From a bacterium TMED88 (lineage in GTDB: Bacteria; Myxococcota_A; UBA9160; UBA4427): a stretch of 46,980 bases of DNA. The stretch lies in contig NHEP01000067.1 of NCBI GenBank assembly GCA_002171515.1, positions 1 to 46,980 of the forward strand, in the 5' to 3' direction. This document shows positions 23,701 through 30,881 of this stretch, piece after piece. The notes under the pieces were generated by a model. The model searched no databases and was not told where the DNA came from. It saw only the letters and a program-made list of their open reading frames with translations. Numbering within the stretch: the stretch's first letter is position 1; every line of letters begins with the position of its first letter. The position numbers were made by a program, and so were the translations under genes.

Positions 23701-23801
23701 TGACTATCTCGACTTCTCATCTGATCGAGTTGTGCAGTTCCAGCTTGAATCGGGGAGAAACCAGTGTTACGATTAGCTCCCTTAAATGCAATCTGTTTCA
23801 T
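20748..23801 (-). CDS. Internal virion protein, T7 gp15-like, with lysozyme-like and M23-like domains (1017 residues)
   Basis: A core protein of the ejectosome. The first 700 residues are helical and coiled-coil rich with many Gln/Ala/Glu heptads. A lysozyme-like transglycosylase domain follows (IAAIASFETGGTLDP with candidate catalytic Glu near 758, then RIGLIQAGPNEREKYGLG and AGYTPDGNGT). The last 70 residues (SYGPHAGWDYGTKAGTKLYL, ending FAALHGKGV) resemble part of an M23 peptidase barrel. T7 gp15 (747) is shorter and lacks such domains, so the protein seems to combine core and cell-wall-opening roles. It lies between gp14-like and gp16-like genes with 3-4 base spacing. Confidence 0.82.
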   Translation of the reverse strand: MKQIAFKGANRNTGFSPIQAGTAQLDQMRSRDSQGIRDLQESQNQKNKINSDRINDLESKYAKEARNRNELKTLEDKTFATREAAIAQNQQQTAQNARTEQVNAREDLRTWEALGNFSESISEQLIQFRDDKNQADMEEAYAQALAEGLPANQVLAQERMEAELRAMGQTEEAIADEMARRGVNPSVVNQVRSGNKWRDYGRLKAYSEMAGDGYGSWLQEQLNQLGQEAADPIKRAAAVQKLQQQYLKQNGLFGLSADFLGPMFSKMRTSSNGVMEAARKRQVVQGSTEMFEEARTTLYTQKSPDALNELFRSKAVGYGSDGKTINGPAAGVEAVFTELGSFNRYTDAEVKYLLENTVTNTGKTFAERYPGRVNDLLAERSKAADTYRGQANREKDAAGKAKVDEVMDFFRSQPEGIDINSLEESINELKQQGINTSRLDALKYETKQNIDKRAITAELEEKWQAGTLSLEDLENRAIPNDVRNQWTDRVNKLESARASAGVDQATMKSTLKSTLKEGLLGAGYQSTSGADGTLDLALASAMSEYNRNFKAYSEVMSADKAYEKAWNEIYEKVLNPPVGSKYSVAEDTSASTGKKNYFPFFRPGEVAPTMDPKQFYETVKKDPELFTHKEIISKSDAYQGFETAQRNGIPQIPNVLQNAAKRSPYTAAELYAQQIELLTGQKVEFAPSAADTLSDQINDPRLQEILTRPTPQNVQTSILSSEAAGGYSSPQPRGQSIIAMASRNGWDPADIAAIASFETGGTLDPAQPGYGAASGRIGLIQAGPNEREKYGLGTGNWDQEIRGIESYLKDRGATPGMGLEDLYATINGGNPNAGYTPDGNGTVARSPETMARLLEHKAQASERLGIIKSEYVPTRDPNNMSPTLQYFYTTGGETNGGWSEHVDFKQMDNPNTIEDEWGQYWDPDELDNYISFEDPEFGNITLSELRKRIPIPGGNFGDPRSYGPHAGWDYGTKAGTKLYLKNGARKISTERVPGNGWRSVFKLPDGRYFAALHGKGV

Positions 23802-23804
23802 TTT

Positions 23805-24770
23805 TTAAGCAGTAAACCCATAATTTGGACCGAATGTACCTATTCCACCAACGGATCCACCACCAGCACCAATCCCCGTATTACCATAACTAAATCCACC
23901 AAGGTTTGGACCATTATTACTAAAGGCACTAACTAGATTAGAACTAACACTACCAAGTGCATTCAACCAAGGGGCTGATGTACTGACTTGTGCAACAACA
24001 CCTTTGATTGGTTCAGGGCCATAATCAAAGTCTTGTAGTGCTCTAGGTAATGTATATTCAGGTAGGATTGCTGCATACGGTTCTAGAACTTCAGGTGGTG
24101 CATCTTGTGGAATCATTAGATTAGCAAAGGCTTGAATATCTGCACCTGTCCTTTGTGTAGCAACCCGAGCCAAAGCATTACGCATTGTACTCTTAGAACT
24201 TAATAGGTTAGCCATTACAATGTTTTGGTTACGACCTAACTGTGCATTAAGTGATTGCTTACCTTTACCGACGCTTTTACCGGCCTGGCCTCTTGCCATC
24301 ATTGTGCCTGTCTCTTGCAGACCTTGAACAAAGAGATCTTCATTCTGAAAGGCTGCTTCAGACATAGCATCATTCATTTTCTGTTGTTCAGCAGTACTAG
24401 CAACGTTAGCTGCCATATCATTAAATGATAATTGCTGACCATATAAATTAGATGATTTATCATACTGTCTCGTATAATTCTTCATCTGCTGTTCTCTAAT
24501 CTTTAGATTGAAACCGTAGTTATCTAAAGACTGTTGATTCTTAAGATCCGCTAGACGCTCATCATTACGGATATTAGTTTGTATTTGTTCAATAGCGAAG
24601 TCGCGATCAGCATTAAGCTTATCCTTCGCCATGTCATATCGTTCAGTATCATATTTATACTGATTTTCTACTGCTTTTTTACTGGCTCTATTGGATTCGC
24701 TTGCTTGATTAGATCCAGAGACTGCTCCAAATATAGCAGAACCAATTCCTAAAACTGCACCAATTGGCAT
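23805..24770 (-). CDS. Internal virion protein, T7 gp14-like
   Basis: A 321-residue protein with a Gly/Ala-rich hydrophobic N-terminus (MPIGAVLGIGSAIFGAVSG), then long helices rich in Asn, Gln and Lys (NQYKYDTERYDMAKDKLNAD), and a Gly-rich disordered end (SYGNTGIGAGGGSVGGIG). This layout is that of the gp14-type protein, which in T7 forms a pore in the outer membrane during ejection. It starts 2 bases after the tail tubular B stop. T7 gp14 is 196 residues, so this version is longer, as is usual in marine T7-like phages. Confidence 0.78.
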   Translation of the reverse strand: MPIGAVLGIGSAIFGAVSGSNQASESNRASKKAVENQYKYDTERYDMAKDKLNADRDFAIEQIQTNIRNDERLADLKNQQSLDNYGFNLKIREQQMKNYTRQYDKSSNLYGQQLSFNDMAANVASTAEQQKMNDAMSEAAFQNEDLFVQGLQETGTMMARGQAGKSVGKGKQSLNAQLGRNQNIVMANLLSSKSTMRNALARVATQRTGADIQAFANLMIPQDAPPEVLEPYAAILPEYTLPRALQDFDYGPEPIKGVVAQVSTSAPWLNALGSVSSNLVSAFSNNGPNLGGFSYGNTGIGAGGGSVGGIGTFGPNYGFTA

Positions 24771-24772
24771 AT

Positions 24773-27184
24773 TTAAGTCCTCTTATAAAATCTTGGTGAA
24801 TACATCCCTTCCCATGTCATCATATTGATACAGACTGGATAAGGTACATCACTGTGTGCTTGAACTGTAAAATTACTTGAACGTTGATGAATTGGTACAG
24901 TAAAGAAATACCTACCTTTAATGGGTCCCGTATTTGCACTGTAATAATCAGCTTCAATTACTGGCATTATCTCGTGCCAATCTTCTCTGCCTTTAGTTTG
25001 TAATTTAAACCCTAAGGCACCTGTTAGTCCTACAGCAAATTTTATTCTAGATACGTTTAGGTATGATGTGTAATCACTAACGCCTTCCTTGTTCTTAAAG
25101 AACTGTTCAGGAAATATTACATTGAACGCATACTTAAAGCCAACAATAAGTTCTTCTGTTAATTGAGTAAGATCCCTATCAAAGATAAAGTAGTTCTGCC
25201 CGTCATTACCATGTATTGGATCGCCATTAGCATCTTTCTTTACTTCTAATAGCCAACCATATGTATTAGGAGGAGAAGCTAAGAAATTATTGATGTGCTG
25301 AGGAGAGTCTTGACATGTCACTAGAAGCGGCTGTAAGCCGTCTACATGCTCGAATGGTATATATACTTTCTGTTCTTTTGTAAGGGGATCCCAGGAGCCT
25401 ACAGTACCCTTATACCAGAAGTCTAAGAACGGGTTAGAATACTCTTTATCTGTTGAATGTATAACAGGTAGTGCTAATGACTTATCTAGTGGTACTTGGC
25501 TGAATGCAGTTTTACTAGCTTGTGTACTGATAAATTTAATCGTATCTTCAGGTACTACATAGCCTAAAGTCTTGCCTGCCATCTTCCACTTAAACCAGGA
25601 CTGCATCTTCTCTTCAGATCCTGTATTATACTTACGGTAAAAATAAACTTCATTATTCTCTCTACTGGATAGAATGATAAGTTCATTTACAGGTGACGTA
25701 TATAGTGTATCAATGTTAGGTGGTATCCATTCTGATACTACCTTACTAATATCAATAACACTTGGTGGTTGGTTAATGTCAGGGATCTGCATCACCATTA
25801 CTTTACAGTAACCTAATGTCTTTTGAAGAAATACTTGATAGGTACCTAAGTCAACAGGTGGTATGTCCTCATCTACTTCATAATTAGAAATCTGCCTTAT
25901 GTATGTAGAACTAGGAGTATAAATTGAATCTTCTGCAATCATTAGAAACTGCTGACGATTACTAAATAAAATTACTCCCTGTGGTACAGGCAAGGAATGT
26001 ACTAGATTAGAAGGTATTGTACTATTTGTATTCAGGTCAATTGGGTCACTATCAATTTGTGTAAGTGCAGATTTAACAAAGAAGTTTTCATATGCACTAG
26101 TCCTTGACATGACTACATTAGGACCACTTAAGAAGCCAAGTCTATTGTTAGTAAAAAATAAACTATTGACCTTGTTGTTTACAAAGCTAGGGGATGGATT
26201 TGTATTCATGTCACCAACTAGTCTATCGTTCCAATCTACTTCTTTAAAAGTAAATTGATTCTGAGCAGTACAAATCAGCTCATGTGGCATAGTTGATTTA
26301 ACCAAACCAGGACTTGAATCAGGTGAACGAGCTTCAACCCATTTCTTACCACTAGTTGAATACTTTAAATAATAGTCATCATCCTCTGATGCGCTATTCT
26401 CTACCTTAATAAGTCTGTTGTTAATACTTTTGTTTGGAACTTTTGATGCATCTTGTACGGAATCTTGAAACGATTCTAATGCCTCATTGTTTCTACCGCC
26501 AACAACATCCAAGGTGAATTGTGCAGAACCAGTACTAGCAATCTCTAATGTAATATCTAGTTTAGTTACTGTAACTGGTTCTGATCCAGCATCAATAGCA
26601 GTCTTTAGTCCTGCTAAGATAAAGTCAGCATTAACATCACTTGCATTAGCAGCATCAGCATCAGGTGTAGTGAAGCTAAATTGAGTACCATTAATAGTTA
26701 CATTGTACTCTGAACCATATTGAACACTCAGCAACACTACAGTTCCTGCAATATTAGGAGTAGGTGTGGAATTAGGATCCTCTGTTACTACAGTTGTTCT
26801 ATTGCATATGAATGTCTTATCTTGAATTGACAGTGTTCTATAGTCAAAGTGGTTATTGCTTGTTAAGTAGTTTAGAGCTGACCCCTGAACTGTTACTGTT
26901 GCCTCTGTTCCATCAGAAGTAAATACTCGAATTGAATTCTGCTTTATTGCACAAAAGTATTCTTCCTGATTATCTCTCTTGTAAAAGAAAAAATGACAGT
27001 CTTTGAATTCATTTTCAGTCCCAATGTCTGCAATAAACTCAGACCCAGGACGTTTACATAGCCCAAATGCTGGATCAATCCAGACATTATCGGCTTCATT
27101 TACCTGTGAAGATAGCTTCTTAAAATCAGGTTGGGTCGATACCCCACCAAGGTAGTTATCAATTGTTTGTTGTACAGCAGGCAT
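24773..27184 (-). CDS. Tail tubular protein B (T7 gp12-like nozzle)
   Basis: Structural protein of the short tail nozzle. The 803 residues match T7 gp12 (794). It begins MPAVQQTIDNYLGGVSTQPD, the typical opening for this family, followed by VWIDPAFGLCKRPGSEFIAD, NNRLGFLSGPNVVMSRTSAY and a C-terminal SNFTVQAHSDVPYPVCINMM stretch ending in YSPRFYKRT. The ATG overlaps the tail tubular A stop by one base (TAATG). A fibronectin-like or Ig-like insertion near residues 140-230 is possible from the strand pattern. Identity is secure from order, length and sequence. Confidence 0.95.
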   Translation of the reverse strand: MPAVQQTIDNYLGGVSTQPDFKKLSSQVNEADNVWIDPAFGLCKRPGSEFIADIGTENEFKDCHFFFYKRDNQEEYFCAIKQNSIRVFTSDGTEATVTVQGSALNYLTSNNHFDYRTLSIQDKTFICNRTTVVTEDPNSTPTPNIAGTVVLLSVQYGSEYNVTINGTQFSFTTPDADAANASDVNADFILAGLKTAIDAGSEPVTVTKLDITLEIASTGSAQFTLDVVGGRNNEALESFQDSVQDASKVPNKSINNRLIKVENSASEDDDYYLKYSTSGKKWVEARSPDSSPGLVKSTMPHELICTAQNQFTFKEVDWNDRLVGDMNTNPSPSFVNNKVNSLFFTNNRLGFLSGPNVVMSRTSAYENFFVKSALTQIDSDPIDLNTNSTIPSNLVHSLPVPQGVILFSNRQQFLMIAEDSIYTPSSTYIRQISNYEVDEDIPPVDLGTYQVFLQKTLGYCKVMVMQIPDINQPPSVIDISKVVSEWIPPNIDTLYTSPVNELIILSSRENNEVYFYRKYNTGSEEKMQSWFKWKMAGKTLGYVVPEDTIKFISTQASKTAFSQVPLDKSLALPVIHSTDKEYSNPFLDFWYKGTVGSWDPLTKEQKVYIPFEHVDGLQPLLVTCQDSPQHINNFLASPPNTYGWLLEVKKDANGDPIHGNDGQNYFIFDRDLTQLTEELIVGFKYAFNVIFPEQFFKNKEGVSDYTSYLNVSRIKFAVGLTGALGFKLQTKGREDWHEIMPVIEADYYSANTGPIKGRYFFTVPIHQRSSNFTVQAHSDVPYPVCINMMTWEGMYSPRFYKRT

Positions 27185-27813
27185 TATCGATAAAGTGCAT
27201 GGAACGGTTGATATGGTGTGTAGTAATTCTGTCCAGGAGGATGTCCAAAGAATGTATGCTTACCTTGGCTACATTCATATTCCATGGCTTCTGCACGTAG
27301 ATAAGCTTCTTGTTGAGTTAACATCTGATATAAAGTAGGATCAGATATAAGCCTTTGAGAAACAATAGTACTTGCTCTAGCAGTTACATAAGCTTGGAAT
27401 GGTAGTGGTAGATCAGCCCATTCAATGAGAGATACGATATCAACATAGACATTCGTACCTGACCAATTAAATGTATGTCCTACTCGGTCATATAGATATG
27501 GCACACCTTGTTGTGATCTCCTTACTCCATCCTTGTCACCATATTCAGGATGACTTGTAGCTAAACTTATTTGTAATGTGTTATTTGGGATGGTAACTGT
27601 TTTATTTGTATTAATATTCAAAGGGAGGTTATATTCCGTGTTGAATGTCCATCCTTCTGCCTGTACCTGACGACTAACATCTAGTAGTGTCTGATAGCAG
27701 ATCGCAACGTCCGGGTTGGTCTGGTCTAAGGTGGTAACAGGCGCTTGACCAACTGACGCCAGTATTCCATTAACAGCTTTTAATTCAATAGCTTCGCCAG
27801 TTGTAGTACTCAT
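27184..27813 (-). CDS. Tail tubular protein A (T7 gp11-like gatekeeper)
   Basis: Head-to-tail adaptor that seals the portal and carries the fibres. The 209 residues are close to T7 gp11 (196). Family features are the N-terminal AVNGILASVGQAPVTTL, then RQVQAEGWTFNTE, SLIEWADLPLPFQAYVTARA and VSQRLISDPTLYQML. It is the first gene after the strong terminator that follows the capsid genes and is coupled to tail tubular B by a one-base overlap. Confidence 0.95.
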   Translation of the reverse strand: MSTTTGEAIELKAVNGILASVGQAPVTTLDQTNPDVAICYQTLLDVSRQVQAEGWTFNTEYNLPLNINTNKTVTIPNNTLQISLATSHPEYGDKDGVRRSQQGVPYLYDRVGHTFNWSGTNVYVDIVSLIEWADLPLPFQAYVTARASTIVSQRLISDPTLYQMLTQQEAYLRAEAMEYECSQGKHTFFGHPPGQNYYTPYQPFHALYR

Positions 27814-27830
27814 TAGAAATATGTATAGAT

Positions 27831-27859
27831 AAAAAAAAAGGGCCTCCCGAAGGAGACCC
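27831..27859 (-). terminator. Strong UUCG-type terminator between capsid and tail genes
   Basis: The minus strand folds GGGTCTCC and GGAGGCCC (8 bp, one G-U) around a TTCG tetraloop and runs straight into nine T residues. T7 has its main late terminator T-phi at the same place, after the capsid gene, where leaky termination keeps capsid mRNA in excess over tail mRNA. The same role is likely here. Confidence 0.92.
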
Positions 27860-27866
27860 AGTTGAC

Positions 27867-28022
27867 TCAGCTAGTAGGAGCTAGTTGAGCTGTATTAGCA
27901 GAAGGAGGATAAGCAAGACCACCAGTCCACTGCTCAGTCTCAGACTTAACAGTAGAACCAAGTACGGCAGTACCGTAACCTTTTGCAGTTTTAGCGACAC
28001 TATGTCGTGTAGTAGTAGCCAT
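27867..28022 (-). CDS. Small protein after the capsid genes, 51 residues
   Basis: ATG 28022 (MATTTRHSVAKTAKGYGTAV) to TGA 27867, ending just before the terminator hairpin. It is Thr/Ser/Ala-rich with the block LGSTVKSETEQWTGGLAYPP. Position in the highly expressed capsid message suggests a minor capsid or decoration peptide. I recognise no family. The open frame, ATG and tight fit between neighbour and terminator support it as real. Confidence 0.6.
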   Translation of the reverse strand: MATTTRHSVAKTAKGYGTAVLGSTVKSETEQWTGGLAYPPSANTAQLAPTS

Positions 28023-28038
28023 AATTATTTATTGTAGA

Positions 28039-28215
28039 TTAACCTTGATCAGGGATTGAGTTTCCGCTTGAATTAGTTGTCGTATATGCGGAGGTTGCGG
28101 CAGTACGGCCAACCTCAACTGGAGTGAGAACATCTTGTGTGATGCTCCCAGCCAATCCAGTTTTGTTGGTGACTTCGCAATACTGCTGTGTTCCAGGAGT
28201 AATATTAGAAGCCAT
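28039..28215 (-). CDS. Small protein directly after the major capsid gene, 58 residues
   Basis: ATG 28215 (MASNITPGTQQYCEVTNKTG) lies 6 bases after the capsid stop; the frame ends at 28039. Composition is Thr/Ser/Gly-rich with short strand-like segments (GSITQDVLTPVEVGRTAATS), as expected for a virion surface peptide. It shares its MA(S/T) opening and composition with the next small gene, so the two may be related. No family is recognised; a capsid-decoration role is inferred from place alone. Confidence 0.6.
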   Translation of the reverse strand: MASNITPGTQQYCEVTNKTGLAGSITQDVLTPVEVGRTAATSAYTTTNSSGNSIPDQG

Positions 28216-28221
28216 AACTTA

Positions 28222-29271
28222 TTAAGCAGCCTGCAGTTCAATTGCACAAGCAGGGTTCAGAGTACCTACACCCATTGCTTGACGACCAACGATGATGTCA
28301 CCTTGGTACATTGTCTTTACATCGGCACCAGTTGTTTGAACTTGAGGGCCAACGCCTTCAACAACACCAGCTGCGTCCTTCATGTAGATAAGACCACAGT
28401 GAGAAGAGAAGTCACCGGAGTAATCGTTGTTCTCACCATTGACACGTGCAACAGTACCAGCCATGAATGGAAGGTTGTTGGAACGCTTGATGGAGATACC
28501 AGCGATCTCATAGAGACCCTCACCGCTGTTCATGTTGCCCTGTGAGGAGCCAAAGTCGCGATTAAGGATATTGCTATCAACTTGAGAAATGAGAGCGTAG
28601 TACTGACGTGGGGACAGCACAGCGTGTCGTCCATTACGAGGTACATTCTTTTCATCTAAAATTGAGGCCGCTTCAAAGAATGCGTCAACAATTGCCTGTG
28701 CATTGTACTCATTACCGGAACCAAGTTTGATTACGGAACCACCAGGCTCAGGACCAGGAGATGAAGTAACAGGATGTGCTTCACGTGCAGCAAGTGCAAT
28801 CGTGCGGAACACTTTCTTGTCATACGCTTCTGCAAGTGCATGACCGATCTTAGAAGAGATCTCCGAGCGCAATGAATAGTGCGCGAGAGTCTCATCGAGA
28901 TCATATACGAATGCTGAGGAGATCAACAGGTCATCCATGATAATCGTCTTCTCTGCCACAGGAGGGTTAGAGGAGCCGAGGATCGGGGTGCCAGGCTGAT
29001 GATAAGAAGCATCCATACGGCCAGTAAAGATGAACTGCATTGAGCGGCCACTTGTAAGTGTACGGTTCTGAACAGTTCCTTTAGCGATACAGGCTGACTC
29101 ATAAGCCTTGAACATCTCACCACTGAATAGCTTGAGATAAGTTGCATACTTAGAGTCGTAATCACTCCCACCTTGGGTAAGACCAAGACCAGGAGTTTTA
29201 TTAAGGTTACCTACTGCGGTAATAGTTGCATTAGGTGCAGTGCCCGGATTAGCGGACCATGAAGCTGTCAT
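28222..29271 (-). CDS. Major capsid protein (T7 gp10-like)
   Basis: Forms the icosahedral shell. The 349 residues equal T7 gp10A (345) in size and show the HK97-type fold signature of the T7 group: FSGEMFKAYESACIAKG at the N-arm, SGRSMQFIFTGRMDASYH, LDETLAHYSLRSEISSKIGHALAEAYD, and a C-terminal YQGDIIVGRQAMGVGTLNP. It is preceded by a 170-base leader with several palindromes and followed by two tiny genes and a terminator. Unlike T7, the scaffold gene is not next to it but 8.5 kb upstream in the transcript. Confidence 0.95.
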   Translation of the reverse strand: MTASWSANPGTAPNATITAVGNLNKTPGLGLTQGGSDYDSKYATYLKLFSGEMFKAYESACIAKGTVQNRTLTSGRSMQFIFTGRMDASYHQPGTPILGSSNPPVAEKTIIMDDLLISSAFVYDLDETLAHYSLRSEISSKIGHALAEAYDKKVFRTIALAAREAHPVTSSPGPEPGGSVIKLGSGNEYNAQAIVDAFFEAASILDEKNVPRNGRHAVLSPRQYYALISQVDSNILNRDFGSSQGNMNSGEGLYEIAGISIKRSNNLPFMAGTVARVNGENNDYSGDFSSHCGLIYMKDAAGVVEGVGPQVQTTGADVKTMYQGDIIVGRQAMGVGTLNPACAIELQAA

Positions 29272-29283
29272 TGTAATAAAATA

Positions 29284-29376
29284 GAGAGTTGTTTACATGA
29301 ACTCTCAGACGTCTGAGTTATTTAATTTTGTTTGTTGCATGATAAATTTCATAGGCTTTATCTAACCGGCCGGTTA
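29284..29376 (-). promoter_or_regulatory. Palindrome-rich leader of the major capsid gene
   Basis: Between 29272 and 29438 there is no gene. The leader holds a hairpin GAGAGTT/AACTCTC (29284-29306), an overlapping perfect palindrome CTCAGACGTCTGAG (29304-29317) and another perfect palindrome TAACCGGCCGGTTA (29363-29376). This is where T7 has its strong phi-10 promoter, so late-promoter, operator or mRNA-stabilising roles are plausible. Confidence 0.5.
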
Positions 29377-29410
29377 AGAGTATCCTCGTAAGGGTCCTAA
29401 CCAATGCCCA

Positions 29411-29431
29411 AGGTAGGAATCGAACCTACCT
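29411..29431 (-). repeat. tRNA T-arm-like hairpin
   Basis: The minus strand has a 7-bp hairpin AGGTAGG/CCTACCT with loop TTCGATT, containing GGTTCGATTCC, an exact match to the tRNA T-arm consensus. It is followed by CTTGGGCA, and GCCCTAA lies upstream (in the end of a small gene), so a partial acceptor pairing exists, but no D or anticodon arm does. It may be a tRNA remnant, an attP candidate or a chance hairpin. Confidence 0.4.
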
Positions 29432-29438
29432 AAAACCA

Positions 29439-29594
29439 TTAGGGCAGTAATGCTTGTCTTACTTGACTAACAATTTGGTCATCAAGAGGATTGTCTGTTC
29501 TCTTGACTAATGCTTCTAAAAGATCAATAATTAAAGTCTTTACTGCACGTGATGCAATGAACTGAAGCAGGATTGGTCTAATTAGTGCTGTCAT
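29439..29594 (-). CDS. Small hypothetical protein, 51 residues
   Basis: ATG 29594 (MTALIRPILLQFIASRAVKT) overlaps the preceding membrane-protein gene by 17 bases and ends at 29439. A short hydrophobic helix is followed by LIIDLLEALVKRTDNPLDDQIVSQVRQALLP. Short proteins with this TDNxLDD pattern occur beside holin-like genes in many phages, from memory, with no assigned function. It closes the lysis-like cluster just before the capsid leader. Confidence 0.6.
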   Translation of the reverse strand: MTALIRPILLQFIASRAVKTLIIDLLEALVKRTDNPLDDQIVSQVRQALLP

Positions 29595-29829
29595 TTCTTT
29601 TGATGATAAGGTTGTCTAATTTTGTTTCTATACGTACCATATGTGTTTCCACACGTTCGATAATTGTATTAAAGCAATCCTTTGATACATAATCTTTTGC
29701 TACGGATAATTCAATCGCATCAACTTTAGAATCAAGGGCATCAATCCTCTTGTTATACTTAGAAGAAACGACCCCGATACCAGTAAATGCTGCGATAACG
29801 CCTGTTACTATAACTTCTATAAATGGCAT
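29578..29829 (-). CDS. Membrane-anchored coiled-coil protein, holin-like candidate
   Basis: An 83-residue product from ATG 29829 (MPFIEVIVTGVIAAFTGIGVV); an in-frame ATG at 29865 would overlap the peptidase gene by 25 bases. One clear transmembrane helix (IVTGVIAAFTGIGVVSS) is followed by a basic stop-transfer KYNKR and a long heptad region (DALDSKVDAIELSVAKD, RVETHMVRIETKLDNL). This layout is common next to phage endolysin genes, and the upstream gene encodes a C39-like peptidase, so a role in lysis is likely. It could equally be a spanin- or antiholin-type partner. Confidence 0.6.
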   Translation of the reverse strand: MPFIEVIVTGVIAAFTGIGVVSSKYNKRIDALDSKVDAIELSVAKDYVSKDCFNTIIERVETHMVRIETKLDNLIIKRNDSTN

Positions 29830-29840
29830 AGTTAAATCTA

Positions 29841-30506
29841 TTATGGTTTTACTATCATTGCCCATCCGTCATTTTTTGATGGAAGTGCCCAACGTGGTTC
29901 CCAATTCTTATAAGAATACTTAAGACCTGAACCATTCAAATTATTTGTATAACCACCACTAGCTAGTTGTGCTTCACCATTTGGATCATTCATGATGACG
30001 CCATCAGAATAATAACCAATAACAACAGTCCAATGACCGCCACCGGATGGGGCACTACTAGGCCCATTATGCAGCCACCCAACACCAATAGGACAACCAT
30101 TGTCAATCTCGTTCTGTAATGTTTGTATGGATGCATTAGTTACAAATTTTGGGTTAAGTCCTAGTGAACGGAGAGTAGCTAGCTGTGCTTCAGCACTTGT
30201 AGTGTCTCCATACTTAGATCTGATACGGTTATATTCATCATCGTTTTGAACCTTTCCCCAATACATAGCAATCATTGCCATGGATGAAGAGAAGCATTCA
30301 CGATAACCAGTACCAGATGAATTATCATTCTGGCTTTGATAAGGAACCTGTAGAGGATTAGCAACTACAGCTTCAGGTTTATCCCTATATTTTTGTCCAA
30401 AAATTTCAAGGGTAGTAGGGTCTACCTGTGTTTCAAGCCACTCAAAGGCTTCTACTTGGTGTGCTTGTTCTTTATAATATAGAGCAGCATCTGTAAGTTT
30501 AATCAT
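29841..30506 (-). CDS. C39-like papain-fold peptidase, endolysin candidate
   Basis: A 221-residue protein. The catalytic Cys sits in GYRECFSSSMAMIAMYWG, His in GGHWTVVIGYY and the Asn/Asp in VIMNDPNG, the Cys-His-Asp order of peptidase family C39 and its bacterial hydrolase relatives. The N-terminal 45 residues (LTDAALYYKEQAHQVEAFEWLE) are a helical extension that may bind the wall or virion. No signal peptide is seen. It is flanked by two small membrane proteins, suggesting a lysis cassette in which this enzyme cuts peptidoglycan cross-links. Its ATG overlaps the preceding stop by 4 bases. Confidence 0.7.
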   Translation of the reverse strand: MIKLTDAALYYKEQAHQVEAFEWLETQVDPTTLEIFGQKYRDKPEAVVANPLQVPYQSQNDNSSGTGYRECFSSSMAMIAMYWGKVQNDDEYNRIRSKYGDTTSAEAQLATLRSLGLNPKFVTNASIQTLQNEIDNGCPIGVGWLHNGPSSAPSGGGHWTVVIGYYSDGVIMNDPNGEAQLASGGYTNNLNGSGLKYSYKNWEPRWALPSKNDGWAMIVKP

Positions 30507-30682
30507 TTCTCGCTAGCGTATAGGGCGAATGACTGTGCAGCTATGTACATCATTAGTTCTCCTGCTCTATCACCAGTACATTTCTCTGCACTAGTTTTAA
30601 AGCATCCAATAAGAACACCTGCTACTATTAATAACTGCACAGTTATAACTCCAGCGACCAAATTAAAGGCCGCTCTTTTCAT
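30503..30682 (-). CDS. Small membrane protein, 59 residues
   Basis: ATG 30682 (MKRAAFNLVAGVITVQLLIV) overlaps the preceding stop by one base (TAATG). Residues 5-26 form one hydrophobic helix ending at LIGCF; the remainder (KTSAEKCTGDRAGELMMYIAAQSFALYASEK) has two Cys and a second weakly hydrophobic helix. It resembles the small proteins that occur beside phage lysis genes. A holin or lysis-timing role is inferred from topology and from the adjacent peptidase. Confidence 0.6.
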   Translation of the reverse strand: MKRAAFNLVAGVITVQLLIVAGVLIGCFKTSAEKCTGDRAGELMMYIAAQSFALYASEK

Positions 30683-30864
30683 TAGGTGGCTACTACAACT
30701 GTTGCATCTGGAGATAACTTCAGACAACCAGCAAGACGTTCTGCCTTACTACCGTTGTCAGCATTATCATGAGATGTTGTAGGTGCCTGTACATTGCCCG
30801 GAATAAAAGGTGGATCACCTGCATTGGCAACATAATATTCAACTGTAAGTCCGTTGTAAGCCAT
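30682..30864 (-). CDS. Hypothetical protein, 60 residues
   Basis: ATG 30864 (MAYNGLTVEYYVANAGDPPF) to 30682. A short soluble protein with strands at both ends and a polar middle (GNVQAPTTSHDNADNGSKAE). It is coupled to the membrane protein after it. No domain is recognised. Its place between fibre-associated and lysis genes gives no specific hint. Confidence 0.6.
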   Translation of the reverse strand: MAYNGLTVEYYVANAGDPPFIPGNVQAPTTSHDNADNGSKAERLAGCLKLSPDATVVVAT

Positions 30865-30881
30865 AATAATTAATTAGATGT

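Noticed and set aside
28135..28545. 136-codon plus-strand frame over the capsid gene end
   Set aside because: Antisense to the major capsid gene and the small gene after it; no supporting signal.
29397..29450. Complete tRNA gene before the capsid leader
   Set aside because: Only a T arm and a partial acceptor pairing exist; no D or anticodon arm, and the 5' part codes for the end of a small gene.
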